Of a stretch of 64,000 nt of DNA, positions 46,648-56,355 are shown in pieces (within the stretch, counting starts at the first letter, position 1; every line of letters begins with the position of its first letter). Location of the stretch: the NCBI RefSeq assembly GCF_019430885.1, contig NZ_JAHYBZ010000010.1, forward strand, positions 1 through 64,000, given 5' to 3'. The stretch is from Roseomonas alba (GTDB lineage: Bacteria > Pseudomonadota > Alphaproteobacteria > Acetobacterales > Acetobacteraceae). The translations under genes and the position numbers were made by a program. A model generated the notes under the pieces. The model worked only from the letters and a program-made list of their open reading frames with translations. It was not told the origin of the DNA and did no database searches.

Positions 46648-49434
46648 ATGGCTTCCGCCCCGCGACTCCTGCTGCCTGACGTCCCGTCCCTGGTCGCGGG
46701 CTTTGGCCATGGCGTACTGCTGTCCCCCGATGGTGAGGTCGAGACCCTCCCCGGCCCGGTCATCGCCGCGCGGCTGCGCGACACCGCGCCGATGCTGGTG
46801 CACACGCCCTCCACGGCGCGGCGGCTCGGCCTTCCGGGCTTCGATGCGGCGCACGACCTGCTGGAACTCTTCGCCTTCTGCCGCCCGGCCGAACCCTGCG
46901 CACCCACGCCGCGCGGCCTCGCCCTCGCGCTCGACCTGCCGCAGCCGAAGGATGATGAGGCCGCCGCCACCCTGCTGCCGGAGATCGCGACCCATCTGCT
47001 GCGGCACCTCGCCGAAACGCGGGAGGCGCTGCGCAACCGCGATGCGGCGGGTCTCGCGGCGCGCATGGGCGAGGCGGGTTGGCCTTGGGCGCCATCCGTG
47101 CTGGCCGCGCTCGGCGATCCGGCCGCGCGGCCCATGCCCAACGCCTACAAGGTCTGGCGCCGCCTGCCGGAATGGGAGGACACAGCCCCTCCCCCGCCCG
47201 CCGCCTCCTTCCCCGTCGAACCCGCCGAGGCACGGCGCCGGCTCGCCGAAATCCTCGGCCCCGATGCCGAACAGCGGCCCCAGCAGGCCGACTACGCCTC
47301 GGCCGCTGCTGGCGCCTTCGCGCCACGCGAACATCCAGGCGCACCCGCCCTGGTGCTGGCCGAGGCCGGCACCGGCACCGGCAAGACGCTCGGCTACATC
47401 GCCCCGGCGAGCGTCTGGGCCGAGAAGAACGGCGCGCCGGTCTGGATCAGCACCTTCACCCGCAACCTCCAGCGCCAGATCGACCAGGAGACGGCGCGGC
47501 TGTTTCCCGACCCCGAGGAACGCCGCCGCCGCGTGGTGCTGCGCAAGGGGCGCGAGAACTACCTCTGCCTGCTGAACCTCGACGATCAGACGGCGGGCGG
47601 GCCCCCACCCTATGCCGCGATCGCGCTCGGGCTGGTCGCGCGCTGGGCGCTGGCGACGCGGGATGGGGATCTGCTCGGCGGCGACTTCCCGGGCTGGATC
47701 GCGGAGCTGTTCGGACCCGGTGCGGTGCTGCACCTCGCCGACCGGCGCGGCGAGTGCATCCATTCCGCCTGCCCGCACTACAAGACCTGCTTCGTCGAGC
47801 ATTCCATCCGCCGGGCCAAGACCGCGCAGATCGTCATCGCCAACCATGCGCTGGTGATGGTCCAGGCCGCACTCGGCGGCGGGGAGGACGGACCACCCCT
47901 GCGCCTGGTCTTCGACGAGGGCCATCACCTGTTCGACGCGGCCGATTCTGCTTTCTCCGCCGACCTGACCGGGGCCGAGATGGCAGAGCTGCGCCGCTGG
48001 CTGCTCGGCGCGGAAGGCGGCCGGTCGCGTGCCCGCGGGTTGCGGCGGCGCACCGAGGAACTGGTCGGCGACCGCCCTGATCTCCAGGCCCCGCTGGACG
48101 CGGCCCTACAGGCCGCGCGATCCCTGCCCGCCGGCGGCTGGGCCTCCCGCCTGCCAGAGGCGCCTGCCACGCGGCCGGACGAGACGCCGAACGCCGCCGA
48201 GGCCTTTCTCCATGCCACGCGCGAGCAGGTGCTGGCCCGCACTGACGAGGCGCATGGCGCCGGGCTCTACGATTCCGAATGCGACCTGTTCCCGGTCACG
48301 CAGGCCTTGCCGGAGGCCGCGCAGACCCTGGCCCGCGCGCTGCACCGCCTCGAAGAGCCGCTGGTCCTGCTGCGCGACCGCTTCGCCGCGCGGCTCGAGG
48401 ATGAGGCCGAGGATCTGGAAGTCGGCGACCGTATCCGGCTCGAAGCGATCTGCCGGTCGCTGGAGAACCGCGCCCTGCGCCCTTTGCGCGCCTGGGGGAT
48501 GATGCTCGCCACCGTCCAGGCCGCGCCGTCCGAGCCCGGCGAACGCCCGACCTATGTCGATTGGCTGAGCCTCGAACGTCGCGGCGGCAACGACACCGAT
48601 GCCGGGATGCATCGCCACCACCTCGACCCGACCGAGCCCTTCGCCCAGGCTGTGGCGGCACCGGCGCACGGGCTGCTGATCACCTCCGCCACCCTGCGCG
48701 ACGAGGCGGAGACCGAGGAGGACGATCCGGAATCGGCCTGGCGCGAAGCCGAGGCGCGCACCGGTGCCTCCCACCTGCCGGTGCCGGTGATCCGGGCGGC
48801 CATGCCCTCGCCGTTCGACTATGGCGCGCGCACGCGCTGCCTGGTCGTCACCGATGTGGCGAAGGAAAACACCGGCCAGGTCGCCGCGGCGTTCCAGGCG
48901 CTGTTCCTCTCGGCCGGTGGCGGCGGCCTTGGCCTGTTCACCGCCATCCGCCGCCTGCGCGACGTCCATGCCCGCATCGCCGGGCCGCTCGAGGAAGCAG
49001 GCATCCCGCTCTACGCCCAGCACATCGACGCGATGGACAACAGCACCCTCGTCGATGTCTTCCGCGCCGAGGAACACGCCTGCCTCCTCGGCACCGATGC
49101 GATGCGCGACGGGGTGGACGTGCCGGGCCGCGCGTTGCGACTGCTGGTCTTCGACCGCGTACCCTGGCCGCGCCCGACCATCTTGCATCGTGAGCGGCGC
49201 CTCCATCTATCCGGCGCACGCCCCAAGGACTACGACGACCGCATCGCCCGCCACCGGTTGCGACAGGCCTTCGGGCGGCTGATCCGCCGCGCGGATGACA
49301 AGGGTGTCTTCGTCATGCTCGACCGGTCCTGCCCGTCCCGCCTGCTGCACGGGCTACCCCCCGGCGTGCTGATCCGCCGGCTGGGCCTCGCCCAAGCTGT
49401 GGCCGAAACCCGGGATTTTCTCGCGGAGCCGTGA
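46648..49434 (+). CDS. ATP-dependent DNA helicase, DinG/XPD family
   Basis: This 928-residue superfamily 2 helicase has Walker A (AEAGTGTGKT near residues 239-248), DEGHHLFD near 424, and a probable iron-sulfur cluster domain with Cys in NYLC near 307 and the ECIHSACPHYKTC cluster near 370-382. Motif VI (RHRLRQAFGRLIRRADDKG) lies near the C-terminus. The N-terminal 200 residues are extra compared with Escherichia coli DinG, as in other alphaproteobacterial members. It likely unwinds structured DNA or R-loops. It follows upp by 57 bp. Confidence 0.92.
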   Translation: MASAPRLLLPDVPSLVAGFGHGVLLSPDGEVETLPGPVIAARLRDTAPMLVHTPSTARRLGLPGFDAAHDLLELFAFCRPAEPCAPTPRGLALALDLPQPKDDEAAATLLPEIATHLLRHLAETREALRNRDAAGLAARMGEAGWPWAPSVLAALGDPAARPMPNAYKVWRRLPEWEDTAPPPPAASFPVEPAEARRRLAEILGPDAEQRPQQADYASAAAGAFAPREHPGAPALVLAEAGTGTGKTLGYIAPASVWAEKNGAPVWISTFTRNLQRQIDQETARLFPDPEERRRRVVLRKGRENYLCLLNLDDQTAGGPPPYAAIALGLVARWALATRDGDLLGGDFPGWIAELFGPGAVLHLADRRGECIHSACPHYKTCFVEHSIRRAKTAQIVIANHALVMVQAALGGGEDGPPLRLVFDEGHHLFDAADSAFSADLTGAEMAELRRWLLGAEGGRSRARGLRRRTEELVGDRPDLQAPLDAALQAARSLPAGGWASRLPEAPATRPDETPNAAEAFLHATREQVLARTDEAHGAGLYDSECDLFPVTQALPEAAQTLARALHRLEEPLVLLRDRFAARLEDEAEDLEVGDRIRLEAICRSLENRALRPLRAWGMMLATVQAAPSEPGERPTYVDWLSLERRGGNDTDAGMHRHHLDPTEPFAQAVAAPAHGLLITSATLRDEAETEEDDPESAWREAEARTGASHLPVPVIRAAMPSPFDYGARTRCLVVTDVAKENTGQVAAAFQALFLSAGGGGLGLFTAIRRLRDVHARIAGPLEEAGIPLYAQHIDAMDNSTLVDVFRAEEHACLLGTDAMRDGVDVPGRALRLLVFDRVPWPRPTILHRERRLHLSGARPKDYDDRIARHRLRQAFGRLIRRADDKGVFVMLDRSCPSRLLHGLPPGVLIRRLGLAQAVAETRDFLAEP

Positions 49435-49570
49435 GGCCCACGGGAAAGCCTGTGCGGACAGCAACCGGAAACGAGCCCCCCGGCAGGCTGCCAAACCGCG
49501 CATAGCCCCTTCCGTCGCGCGCTGGTCGGGAGCATCTTCCCCTCCGGTTCCCGGCGGGAGGAGAAAATCC

Positions 49571-50083
49571 ATGCCCATCACCCTCGACGACTTCGTGCAG
49601 CGCGCGCGCAGCGCCCTGAAGGACCATCCCGGCACCGAAGGCCGCGAGATGGTCTGCGACCTGGTGCGCGAAGCCCTGAAGGACCCGGCCTTCGTCGCCG
49701 CCAACATCAACGACAAGACGCCCGAACGGCAGGTGCTCTACGAGGATCCGGAGCTCGGCTTCACCGTCCTCGCCCACGCCTATCATGACGCGAAGACTTC
49801 CGGGCCCCACGACCATGGCCCCTCCTGGGCCATCTACGGCCAGGCGGAAGGCGAGACGGTCATGACCGATTGGGAATGCCTCGCCCGCCCGTCCGAGGGC
49901 GTGCCGGGCAAGGCGAAGCGCATACGCGACTACGCGATGAAGCCAGGCGACGCGTATCTCTACGAGCCTGGCATCCTGCATTCCCCGCGCCGCGACGGGC
50001 CGACGCGCCTGCTGCGGATCGAAGGGCTGAACATGGATCGCGTGAAGCGGCTGCCCTACCAGCCCGTCGACGCGGCGGCCTGA
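49571..50083 (+). CDS. Cupin-fold (cysteine dioxygenase-like) protein
   Basis: This 170-residue protein has a cupin metal-binding pattern: GPHDHGPSWAIYGQAEGE in the first motif, and a second-motif histidine in YLYEPGILHSPRR. It resembles cysteine dioxygenase-type cupins, but the identity of the substrate is not clear from sequence. GGGAGGAGAAAA upstream is an excellent ribosome site. It stands alone between the helicase and CBS genes. Confidence 0.82.
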   Translation: MPITLDDFVQRARSALKDHPGTEGREMVCDLVREALKDPAFVAANINDKTPERQVLYEDPELGFTVLAHAYHDAKTSGPHDHGPSWAIYGQAEGETVMTDWECLARPSEGVPGKAKRIRDYAMKPGDAYLYEPGILHSPRRDGPTRLLRIEGLNMDRVKRLPYQPVDAAA

Positions 50084-50164
50084 CGACCGCCGTCGGGGGA
50101 AGGCTCCGCTTTCCCCCGAGGGAGCGCCCAGCCGCCCGCGGCCCGGGCGCCCCCGACGCTGCGG

Positions 50165-50596
50165 CTAGGCAGCCGTCACGAAGGCGCGCAGCGATTCCGC
50201 CTCCTGTTCCGCCTGCTCGATGCGCGCCTTCACCAGGTCACCGATCGAGACCATGCCGGCCAGCCGGCCCTGTTCCATCACCGGCAGGTGCCGGCAGCGG
50301 TGCTGTGTCATGATGGCGAAGCCCTCGGCGATGCTGGTGCCCAGCGAAACCGTGACGAGTTCCGCGGTCATCAGGTCGCGCGCGGTCCGTGACAGCGCGA
50401 CCGTGCCCTCGCGCGCCAAGGCGCGGACGATGTCGCGTTCGCTGACGATGCCAAGAACCTTGCCGTCCAGATCCCGCACCAGTGCCGCGCCGATGCGGTG
50501 CTGTGCCAGCGCCTGGGCTATGCCCGTCACGTCATCTCCGGGGCCCACGGAGAACACATCCTCGCCCTTGTGACGCAGGATGGATTTGATGGTCAT
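50165..50596 (-). CDS. CBS-domain pair protein
   Basis: This 143-residue protein consists of two tandem CBS domains (residues about 8-65 and 75-130). The repeat units read IGAALVRDLDGKVLGIVSERDIVRAL and CRHLPVMEQGRLAGMVSIGDLVKARI. CBS pairs usually bind adenosine nucleotides and sense energy status. It is small and has no attached effector domain. AGGAGGGAGCGG precedes the start. Confidence 0.92.
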   Translation of the reverse strand: MTIKSILRHKGEDVFSVGPGDDVTGIAQALAQHRIGAALVRDLDGKVLGIVSERDIVRALAREGTVALSRTARDLMTAELVTVSLGTSIAEGFAIMTQHRCRHLPVMEQGRLAGMVSIGDLVKARIEQAEQEAESLRAFVTAA

Positions 50597-50785
50597 GTCC
50601 GCTCCCTCCTCCTTTGCGGGCCGGGGGACCCGCAGGGCGTGGCTTCAGGGAAGCGCCGGGTGCCGCAGCGAAGCGAGGGGTCCGGCGATCCCTGTCCGCG
50701 CAACCATGAAGCGAGCCTGCCAGGGTCACCACGCGCGATGCAAGGACGAAGCGCGGCGGCGCCACGGAAGTTGAAGACGGCGCGA

Positions 50786-52555
50786 TCAGTGCGCCGGCGC
50801 GGCCGCCCCGCCGGCGAGCTGCGTGCGCACCAACTCCGCGAAACGGCCATCCAGCGCGACCAGTTCCGCGAAGGGCCCGCGCTCGGCGATGCGGCCGCCG
50901 TCGAAGACCAGGATCTCGTCCGCCTCGCGCACCGTGGACAGGCGATGCGCGATGATGAACGTCGTCCGCCCGGCCATCAGCGCGGCGAGCGCCTTCTGCA
51001 CCCGCGCCTCGGTCGCGGCGTCGAGCGCGCTGGTCGCCTCGTCCAGGATCAGCACCGGCGGGTTCTTGATGAGCGCCCGCGCAATGGCCAGGCGCTGGCG
51101 CTGGCCGCCCGACAGGTTCGACCCGCGCTCGCCGACGATGGTGTCGTAGCCCTGGGGCTGGCGGGTAATAAAGTCATGCGCCTCGGCCTGGCGGCAGGCA
51201 GTCTCGATCTCTTCCTGCGTCGCCTCGGGGCGGCCGACCAGCAGGTTCTCGCGGATGGTGCGGCTGAACAGCATGGATTCCTGGAACACCACGCCGATGT
51301 TGCGCCGCAGCGATTCCAGGCTGATCTGCCGGAGATCATGGCCGTCCAGCGTCACGCGGCCTTCCACCGGGTCCCACAGCCGCTGCAGCAGTGCCATGGC
51401 CGTGGACTTGCCGGCGCCGGTCTGACCGACCAGCGCGACGGTCCGCCCGGGTGCCGCGCTGAAGGACACGTCGCGCAGAATCGGCGGGCCACCGGGATAG
51501 GCGAAGGCAACATCCTCGAAGGCGACGCGGCCCTCGGCACGGCCGATGTCTAGGGCATCCGGCGCCTCCGGCACCGTCGATCGCGCATCGAGCACCTGGA
51601 ACAGCTCCACGATGCGCGGCTGCACGAAGACCATGTGGGAGACGAAGCTGACCGCGCCTTCGAGTCGCCCGATCAGCAGCGTCGCGAAGCCCATGAAGGA
51701 GACGATCTCGCCCACGCTCGCCTGCCCGCGCACATGCAGGATGGTGCCGAGGACAAAGATGGCGATGACGCAGACGGTCGATGCCGCGCGCGTCAGCACC
51801 GCGACGATCGCCCACCAGTTCAGCACCGGGAACTGATGGTCCAGCACCTGGCGCACGATATCCCCGAACATCCGCGCTTCCGAGGACAGCCGCGTGAAGG
51901 ACTGCACGACCACCACGTTGGACAGCGCATCCTGCGCATTGCCGGCAAGACGCGAGTGGAAGGCTTCGACCTTTGCCTGCGCATCCTGGGTGCGGCGGAT
52001 GACGATGGCGGACACCACGGCGAAGACCGCGACCAGGATCACCAGCAGCAGGCCGAGCCGCCAGTTCATCACCATGGTCAGCGGCAGCAGCACGATCAGC
52101 GAGACGAAGGTGACGATGTGCTCGCGGAAGAAGCCGAGCCACAACCCGAACAGATTGTCCGTGCCGACCAGCATGATCTTCATCAGCCGGCCCGACTGCG
52201 TATCGCCATGGAAGGACAGCGGCAAGGCGAGCACATGCTGGAAATAGTCGTGCATCACCTTCAGGCGGTTGCGATGCGCCATACGGTCGGCGAACAGCCC
52301 CACCGCCACATTGGCCGCAATGCTCGCGAGGCCCACGATGCCCCAGATGGTCAACAGCGTGGTCGCCTCGGACCACAGCAGTGTCGGTGGCATGCTCTCG
52401 GACCGCGCCAGCAGGTCGACCACCCGCCCGAACAGCACGGGTTCGAGGAATTGCAGCCCCGCCAGCCCCAGCGCGGCGATGCCGAGACCGACCGCCATGG
52501 GGCGATCCGCCCCGAGCAGCCACAGCACGCGACCATAGAGCCTGGCGAACCCCAT
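50786..52555 (-). CDS. ndvA: NdvA-type glucan ABC exporter (permease-ATPase)
   Basis: This 589-residue half-transporter has six N-terminal transmembrane helices and a C-terminal ATPase (Walker A GQTGAGKST, signature NLSGGQRQRLAIARAL, Walker B LILDEATSALD). The N-terminus MGFARLYGRVLWLLGADRP and the FFREHIVTFVSLIVLLPL helix resemble ChvA/NdvA, which exports cyclic beta-1,2-glucan. The substrate here is not proven, and no glucan synthase gene is nearby. The chosen start 52555 avoids 129 non-conserved upstream codons. Confidence 0.88.
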   Translation of the reverse strand: MGFARLYGRVLWLLGADRPMAVGLGIAALGLAGLQFLEPVLFGRVVDLLARSESMPPTLLWSEATTLLTIWGIVGLASIAANVAVGLFADRMAHRNRLKVMHDYFQHVLALPLSFHGDTQSGRLMKIMLVGTDNLFGLWLGFFREHIVTFVSLIVLLPLTMVMNWRLGLLLVILVAVFAVVSAIVIRRTQDAQAKVEAFHSRLAGNAQDALSNVVVVQSFTRLSSEARMFGDIVRQVLDHQFPVLNWWAIVAVLTRAASTVCVIAIFVLGTILHVRGQASVGEIVSFMGFATLLIGRLEGAVSFVSHMVFVQPRIVELFQVLDARSTVPEAPDALDIGRAEGRVAFEDVAFAYPGGPPILRDVSFSAAPGRTVALVGQTGAGKSTAMALLQRLWDPVEGRVTLDGHDLRQISLESLRRNIGVVFQESMLFSRTIRENLLVGRPEATQEEIETACRQAEAHDFITRQPQGYDTIVGERGSNLSGGQRQRLAIARALIKNPPVLILDEATSALDAATEARVQKALAALMAGRTTFIIAHRLSTVREADEILVFDGGRIAERGPFAELVALDGRFAELVRTQLAGGAAAPAH

Positions 52556-52724
52556 GCGGTCGCGCCCCCTGTTCCCGGTGGAATACGCCCGCACAATAGA
52601 GCCTTTCGCGGCCCGGCGGAAACGCGGCCGGGTGCCGCGGGTTGATCCCCCGCCGCCGAGAGGCCAGTCTGTCCTCACATCATAGCGAGACCCGGTAACG
52701 TCCGGGCTCCGGGAGGACATAACC

Positions 52725-53714
52725 ATGATCGACCGCCGCGCCCTGCTGGGCGGATTGGCCCTTGCACCCCTGGCGCGCCCGGCCTTCGCCCAATCCTGGC
52801 CGACCCGGCCGGTGCGGCTGGTCGTCGGCTTCCCGCCGGGCGGCACCACCGACCTCGCCGCGCGCGTCATGCTCGAACCGCTGACCCGGCGCCTCGGCCA
52901 GCCTGTCGTGGTGGAGAACCGGCCGGGCGGCTCGGGCGGCAATGTCGGCGCGGACGTCGTCGCGAAGGCCGAGCCCGATGGCTACACCATGCTGATGCAG
53001 ACGGTCTCCTCGGGCGCGATCAATTTCGGGCTCTATGGCGACCGCATGCCGCACAAGCCCGACGACCTGGCCGGCGTCGCGCTGGTGGTGAAGGTGCCCA
53101 ACGCGATCTTCGTCAACAACGACCTGCCGGTGCGCACGCTGCGGGAACTGGTGGACCTGGCGAAGCGCCAGCCGGGCAAGCTGAACATCGGCTCCTCGGG
53201 CGTCGGCACCTCCCTGCACATGACGGGCGAGCTGCTGAAGCAGGCGGCGGGGATCGACCTGACGCACGTCCCCTTCCGCGGCGCCGGGCCGATGCTGCAG
53301 GAAATCATCGCCGGGCGCATCGAGGTCGGCGTGGACAACCTGCCCTCCGTCATCGGCCATCTGCGGGACGGGCGGCTGCGGCCGCTCGCGGTCACCACGG
53401 CCATGCGCACGCCCTCCCTGCCCGACGTGCCGACCACCGCCGAGGCCGGCTTCCCGGCGGTGGAAGCGACGGCGTGGTTCGGCATCGTCGCCCCCGCCCG
53501 CACCCCGCGCCCGATCATCGACCGCATGGCGCACGAGACGAATGCGGCACTCGCCGATCCGGCCGTGTGGCAGAAGCTCGCCGACCTGGGCGGCATGAAG
53601 CCGGACCTGACGCCGGATGGCCTGTCCACGCCGCAGACCTTCGATGCCTTCATCCGCAGCGAAATCGTGAAATGGGCCGAGGTGGTCCATAAAGGCCACA
53701 TCACGGTGGACTGA
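52725..53714 (+). CDS. TctC/Bug-family solute-binding protein
   Basis: This 329-residue periplasmic receptor has the signal peptide MIDRRALLGGLALAPLARPA. Landmarks are VGFPPGGTTDLAARVMLE, VVVENRPGGSGGNVG, PDGYTMLMQ and FRGAGPMLQEIIAG. It is the first of two related orphan receptors in the same orientation (52725 and 54168) that share the GGTTDLAARV motif and the FRGAGPML loop. This suggests gene duplication. Confidence 0.93.
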   Translation: MIDRRALLGGLALAPLARPAFAQSWPTRPVRLVVGFPPGGTTDLAARVMLEPLTRRLGQPVVVENRPGGSGGNVGADVVAKAEPDGYTMLMQTVSSGAINFGLYGDRMPHKPDDLAGVALVVKVPNAIFVNNDLPVRTLRELVDLAKRQPGKLNIGSSGVGTSLHMTGELLKQAAGIDLTHVPFRGAGPMLQEIIAGRIEVGVDNLPSVIGHLRDGRLRPLAVTTAMRTPSLPDVPTTAEAGFPAVEATAWFGIVAPARTPRPIIDRMAHETNAALADPAVWQKLADLGGMKPDLTPDGLSTPQTFDAFIRSEIVKWAEVVHKGHITVD

Positions 53715-53720
53715 GCCCCG

Positions 53721-54068
53721 CTACTCCATCAGGCCAGGGACCTGGAAGGCGAGAACCACCAGTCCCAGGCCCACCACACCCCCGATGAGGGAGGAACGGC
53801 GCAGCGTGGCAAGCCTGTCCCGCACCACGGCGACCACCACCGTACCGGCCATCGCGCCGGTGCGGCGGTTGACGATCCAGCGCAGCGCCGGATGGCGGAT
53901 GCGGTCGACCAGCAGCACGCCGCGCGCCCGCAGGCCGTCGTTACCATCGTCGGCGAGCGCCGCCTCAAAGGCCCGCTGCGCCGAGGTGGCGAGGAACAAC
54001 CCGATCGCGCACGATACCAGCGAGAGAAGTCCGAGCAGTCCCACCGCCACGGCCACCGCATACGCCAT
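53721..54068 (-). CDS. Small two-helix membrane protein
   Basis: This 115-residue protein has a hydrophobic N-terminal helix (YAVAVAVGLLGLLSLVSCAIGLFLA) and a C-terminal helix (LIGGVVGLGLVVLAFQVPG) around a hydrophilic middle. GGAAGGGATAGAGGC precedes the start at 54068. It ends 6 bp after the convergent TctC gene. I do not recognise the family. Confidence 0.7.
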   Translation of the reverse strand: MAYAVAVAVGLLGLLSLVSCAIGLFLATSAQRAFEAALADDGNDGLRARGVLLVDRIRHPALRWIVNRRTGAMAGTVVVAVVRDRLATLRRSSLIGGVVGLGLVVLAFQVPGLME

Positions 54069-54167
54069 GCCTCTATCCCTTCCCGGTTGTTACGCAGCAT
54101 GCCCTCGCCGTCCGGACACGCCGAGCGACCTGGCGCACAGAAGACGACCCCGGAGGAGCATCCCCGC

Positions 54168-55157
54168 ATGATCATCGCGCGGCGGCCGCTGATCGGCGCC
54201 CTCACCGCCCTGCCCGCCGCCGCGCGCGCCGAGGAGGGCCGCTACCCGACGCGCCCTGTGCGCATGGTCGTGAACTTCCCGCCCGGCGGCACCACCGACC
54301 TCGCCGCGCGCCTCTATGCCGACCGGTTGCAGGTCCGGCTTGCCCAGCCCATGCCCGTGGAGAACCGTGGCGGCGCGACCGGCAATATCGGCACCGAGGC
54401 CGTCGCGCGCGCGGCGCCCGATGGCTACACCGTGCTCAGCACCGCCGTTTCACCGGCCGCGATCAACTACGCCCTGTTCGGCCCGCGCATGCCCTACCGG
54501 CCGGAGGATCTTGCCGCCGTCGGGCTCTATCTGCGCGTGCCCAACGTCATCATGGTCCATCACGCCCTGCCGATCCGCAGCATCGAGGAACTGGTCGCGG
54601 CGGCGAAGGCGCGGCCGGGGCAGTTGAACTACGGCAGCGCGGGCAGCGGCGGGTCGCCACACATGGCGATGGAGATGTTCCTGATGCGCACGGGCACGCG
54701 CATGACCCATGTGCCCTTCCGCGGTGCCGGCCCGATGCTGATCGAGGCGGTGGCCGGCCGGGTCCAGGCCTCGGTCGACAATATCCCATCCTGCATCGGG
54801 CATATCCGCGATGGGCGGTTGCGCGCGCTCGCCGTCACCGGGCATGCACGCTCCGCAGTGCTGCCGGATGTGCCGACCCTCGCCGAGACGATGGTGCCAG
54901 GCTTCGAGGCCACCGCCTGGTTCGGCATGCAGGTCCCCGCCCATACGCCGCAGGCGGCGATCGACCGGCTCGGCGCCGAGATCGACGCCATCAGCAAGGA
55001 ACCCATAACGCGCTCAAAGCTCGCGGAGCTCGGCGCCGAGTTGCCGAATCTGACACCCGATGGCGGCACCACGCCCGCGGCTTTTGAAGCTTTCATCACA
55101 GCCGAGATCGCCAAATGGGCGGAAGTCGTGCGGGCGTCGGGGGCGACGGTCGACTGA
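54168..55157 (+). CDS. TctC/Bug-family solute-binding protein
   Basis: This 329-residue periplasmic receptor has the signal peptide MIIARRPLIGALTALPAAARA. Landmarks are VNFPPGGTTDLAARLYAD, VENRGGATGNIG, PDGYTVLSTA and FRGAGPMLIEAVAG. GGAGGAG precedes the start. It is closest in motif detail to the receptor at 52725. No transporter membrane genes are nearby. Confidence 0.93.
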   Translation: MIIARRPLIGALTALPAAARAEEGRYPTRPVRMVVNFPPGGTTDLAARLYADRLQVRLAQPMPVENRGGATGNIGTEAVARAAPDGYTVLSTAVSPAAINYALFGPRMPYRPEDLAAVGLYLRVPNVIMVHHALPIRSIEELVAAAKARPGQLNYGSAGSGGSPHMAMEMFLMRTGTRMTHVPFRGAGPMLIEAVAGRVQASVDNIPSCIGHIRDGRLRALAVTGHARSAVLPDVPTLAETMVPGFEATAWFGMQVPAHTPQAAIDRLGAEIDAISKEPITRSKLAELGAELPNLTPDGGTTPAAFEAFITAEIAKWAEVVRASGATVD

Positions 55158-55205
55158 ATCCCGCACACCCTGCCGGGATGTGACGTCCGGCAGGGTGCGA
55201 GCGCG

Positions 55206-55520
55206 TTACGGCGTGACGCTGACCGTGCCGGATCGCGTCACGCTCTGACCCTGAGGCCCGGTCATCGTGCGCGTGCCGGTCGCGCTGCCGTCGCCATTCG
55301 GCGTGACGGCGCCCTGGCGCGAGACGCTCTGCCCCTGTGGGCCGGTCCAGACCCGGCTGCGCGTCGCGCCCTGGCCGAGCGTACGGCTGGCGTTGCCACT
55401 CATCGTCGCGGTCTGGCCGTGCGGGCCGGTGACGCTGCCGGAGCGGGTGATCTCGCGTGCCTCGGCGAGCGGGGCAGCGAGGACCAGTGCCCCGAGAGCA
55501 AGTCCGGACAGGATGCGCAT
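55206..55520 (-). CDS. Secreted repeat protein, 104 residues
   Basis: A signal peptide (MRILSGLALGALVLAAPLAEA) is followed by three imperfect repeats centred on GPHGQTATMSG, GPQGQSVSRQG and GPQGQSVTRSG, alternating with G-T-rich stretches. The regular pattern suggests a beta-rich secreted or surface protein. AAGGAGATCC precedes the start at 55520. It is divergent from the TetR gene. I know no functional match. Confidence 0.75.
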   Translation of the reverse strand: MRILSGLALGALVLAAPLAEAREITRSGSVTGPHGQTATMSGNASRTLGQGATRSRVWTGPQGQSVSRQGAVTPNGDGSATGTRTMTGPQGQSVTRSGTVSVTP

Positions 55521-55641
55521 GCAGGATCTCCTTGCCATCGCCGGCGCGGCCACCGCAGCGTTGCGGGACGTCACCAGCCGCTGCGAATATCTGAGGCCTG
55601 CTCAGTTTCCTCCACTCGCATCCGCATGGTCCGGGGGTTAC

Positions 55642-56271
55642 ATGGCGAAACAGTCCAACCTGCTGAATTTCATGCGAAAATCGCCCGTGCAGGGGCGCTC
55701 TCAGCAGACGGTGGAAACGCTCCTCGAGGCCAGTGCTCAGATCCTCCACAAGGAAGGCGAGGCGGCGCTGACGACCAATCGCATCGCCGAGCGCGCCGGC
55801 TTCTCCATCGGCACGCTGTACCAGTACTTCCCGAACCGCGATGCCATCCTCGTCGCCATGGCCGAGCGGGAGCAGAAACGGGTGCTGGCGCGGCTCGAGG
55901 CAGAACTGGCCGGTTTCGACCCGGCCGACCCCGAACCCACGGTCCGCCAGGCGATCCGGGCCTTCCTCGGCGCCTTTCGCGGACGGCACGGGGTGCGCCG
56001 GGCCGTGCTGCTCGCCATCCTGCGGCGCGTGCCGAAGGAGACGAAGGATGTGGTGAGCGTGGCAGAACCGATGCTCGCGGCGATTGAGGCGCGGTGCGGC
56101 GCCCATGTCGAGCCATTGGGCGAGGCCGGGCGCTACGTGCTGCTGCGCGCCGTGGCGGGCGCAGTCCGGTCGGCGGCCTTCGAACGCCACCCGATGCTGG
56201 GAACCGAGGCCTTCGAGGAAGCGCTGGTGCGGCTGGTGATGGGCATGCTGCGCCCGAAAACCCCGGGGTGA
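55642..56271 (+). CDS. TetR-family transcriptional regulator
   Basis: This 209-residue regulator has an N-terminal TetR helix-turn-helix (GEAALTTNRIAERAGFSIGTLYQYFPNRDAI, residues about 38-70) and a ligand-binding C-terminal domain. The start at 55642 is supported by GGGGG upstream. It is divergent from the secreted repeat protein gene and converges on nrdA. The regulated genes are not evident; the nearest candidates are the small secreted protein and the TctC receptors. Confidence 0.88.
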   Translation: MAKQSNLLNFMRKSPVQGRSQQTVETLLEASAQILHKEGEAALTTNRIAERAGFSIGTLYQYFPNRDAILVAMAEREQKRVLARLEAELAGFDPADPEPTVRQAIRAFLGAFRGRHGVRRAVLLAILRRVPKETKDVVSVAEPMLAAIEARCGAHVEPLGEAGRYVLLRAVAGAVRSAAFERHPMLGTEAFEEALVRLVMGMLRPKTPG

Positions 56272-56355
56272 GCACCACCCAGGCACCAAGGCCAGGAGGC
56301 CACGGCCGTCAGCAGGAGTGTCTGAGCCCGCCCCTGCGCAGGGCGGGCCCCACCG

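Noticed and set aside
52680..53699. Minus-strand frame opposite the TctC gene
   Set aside because: The plus strand has a signal peptide and all TctC motifs; the opposite frame has none.
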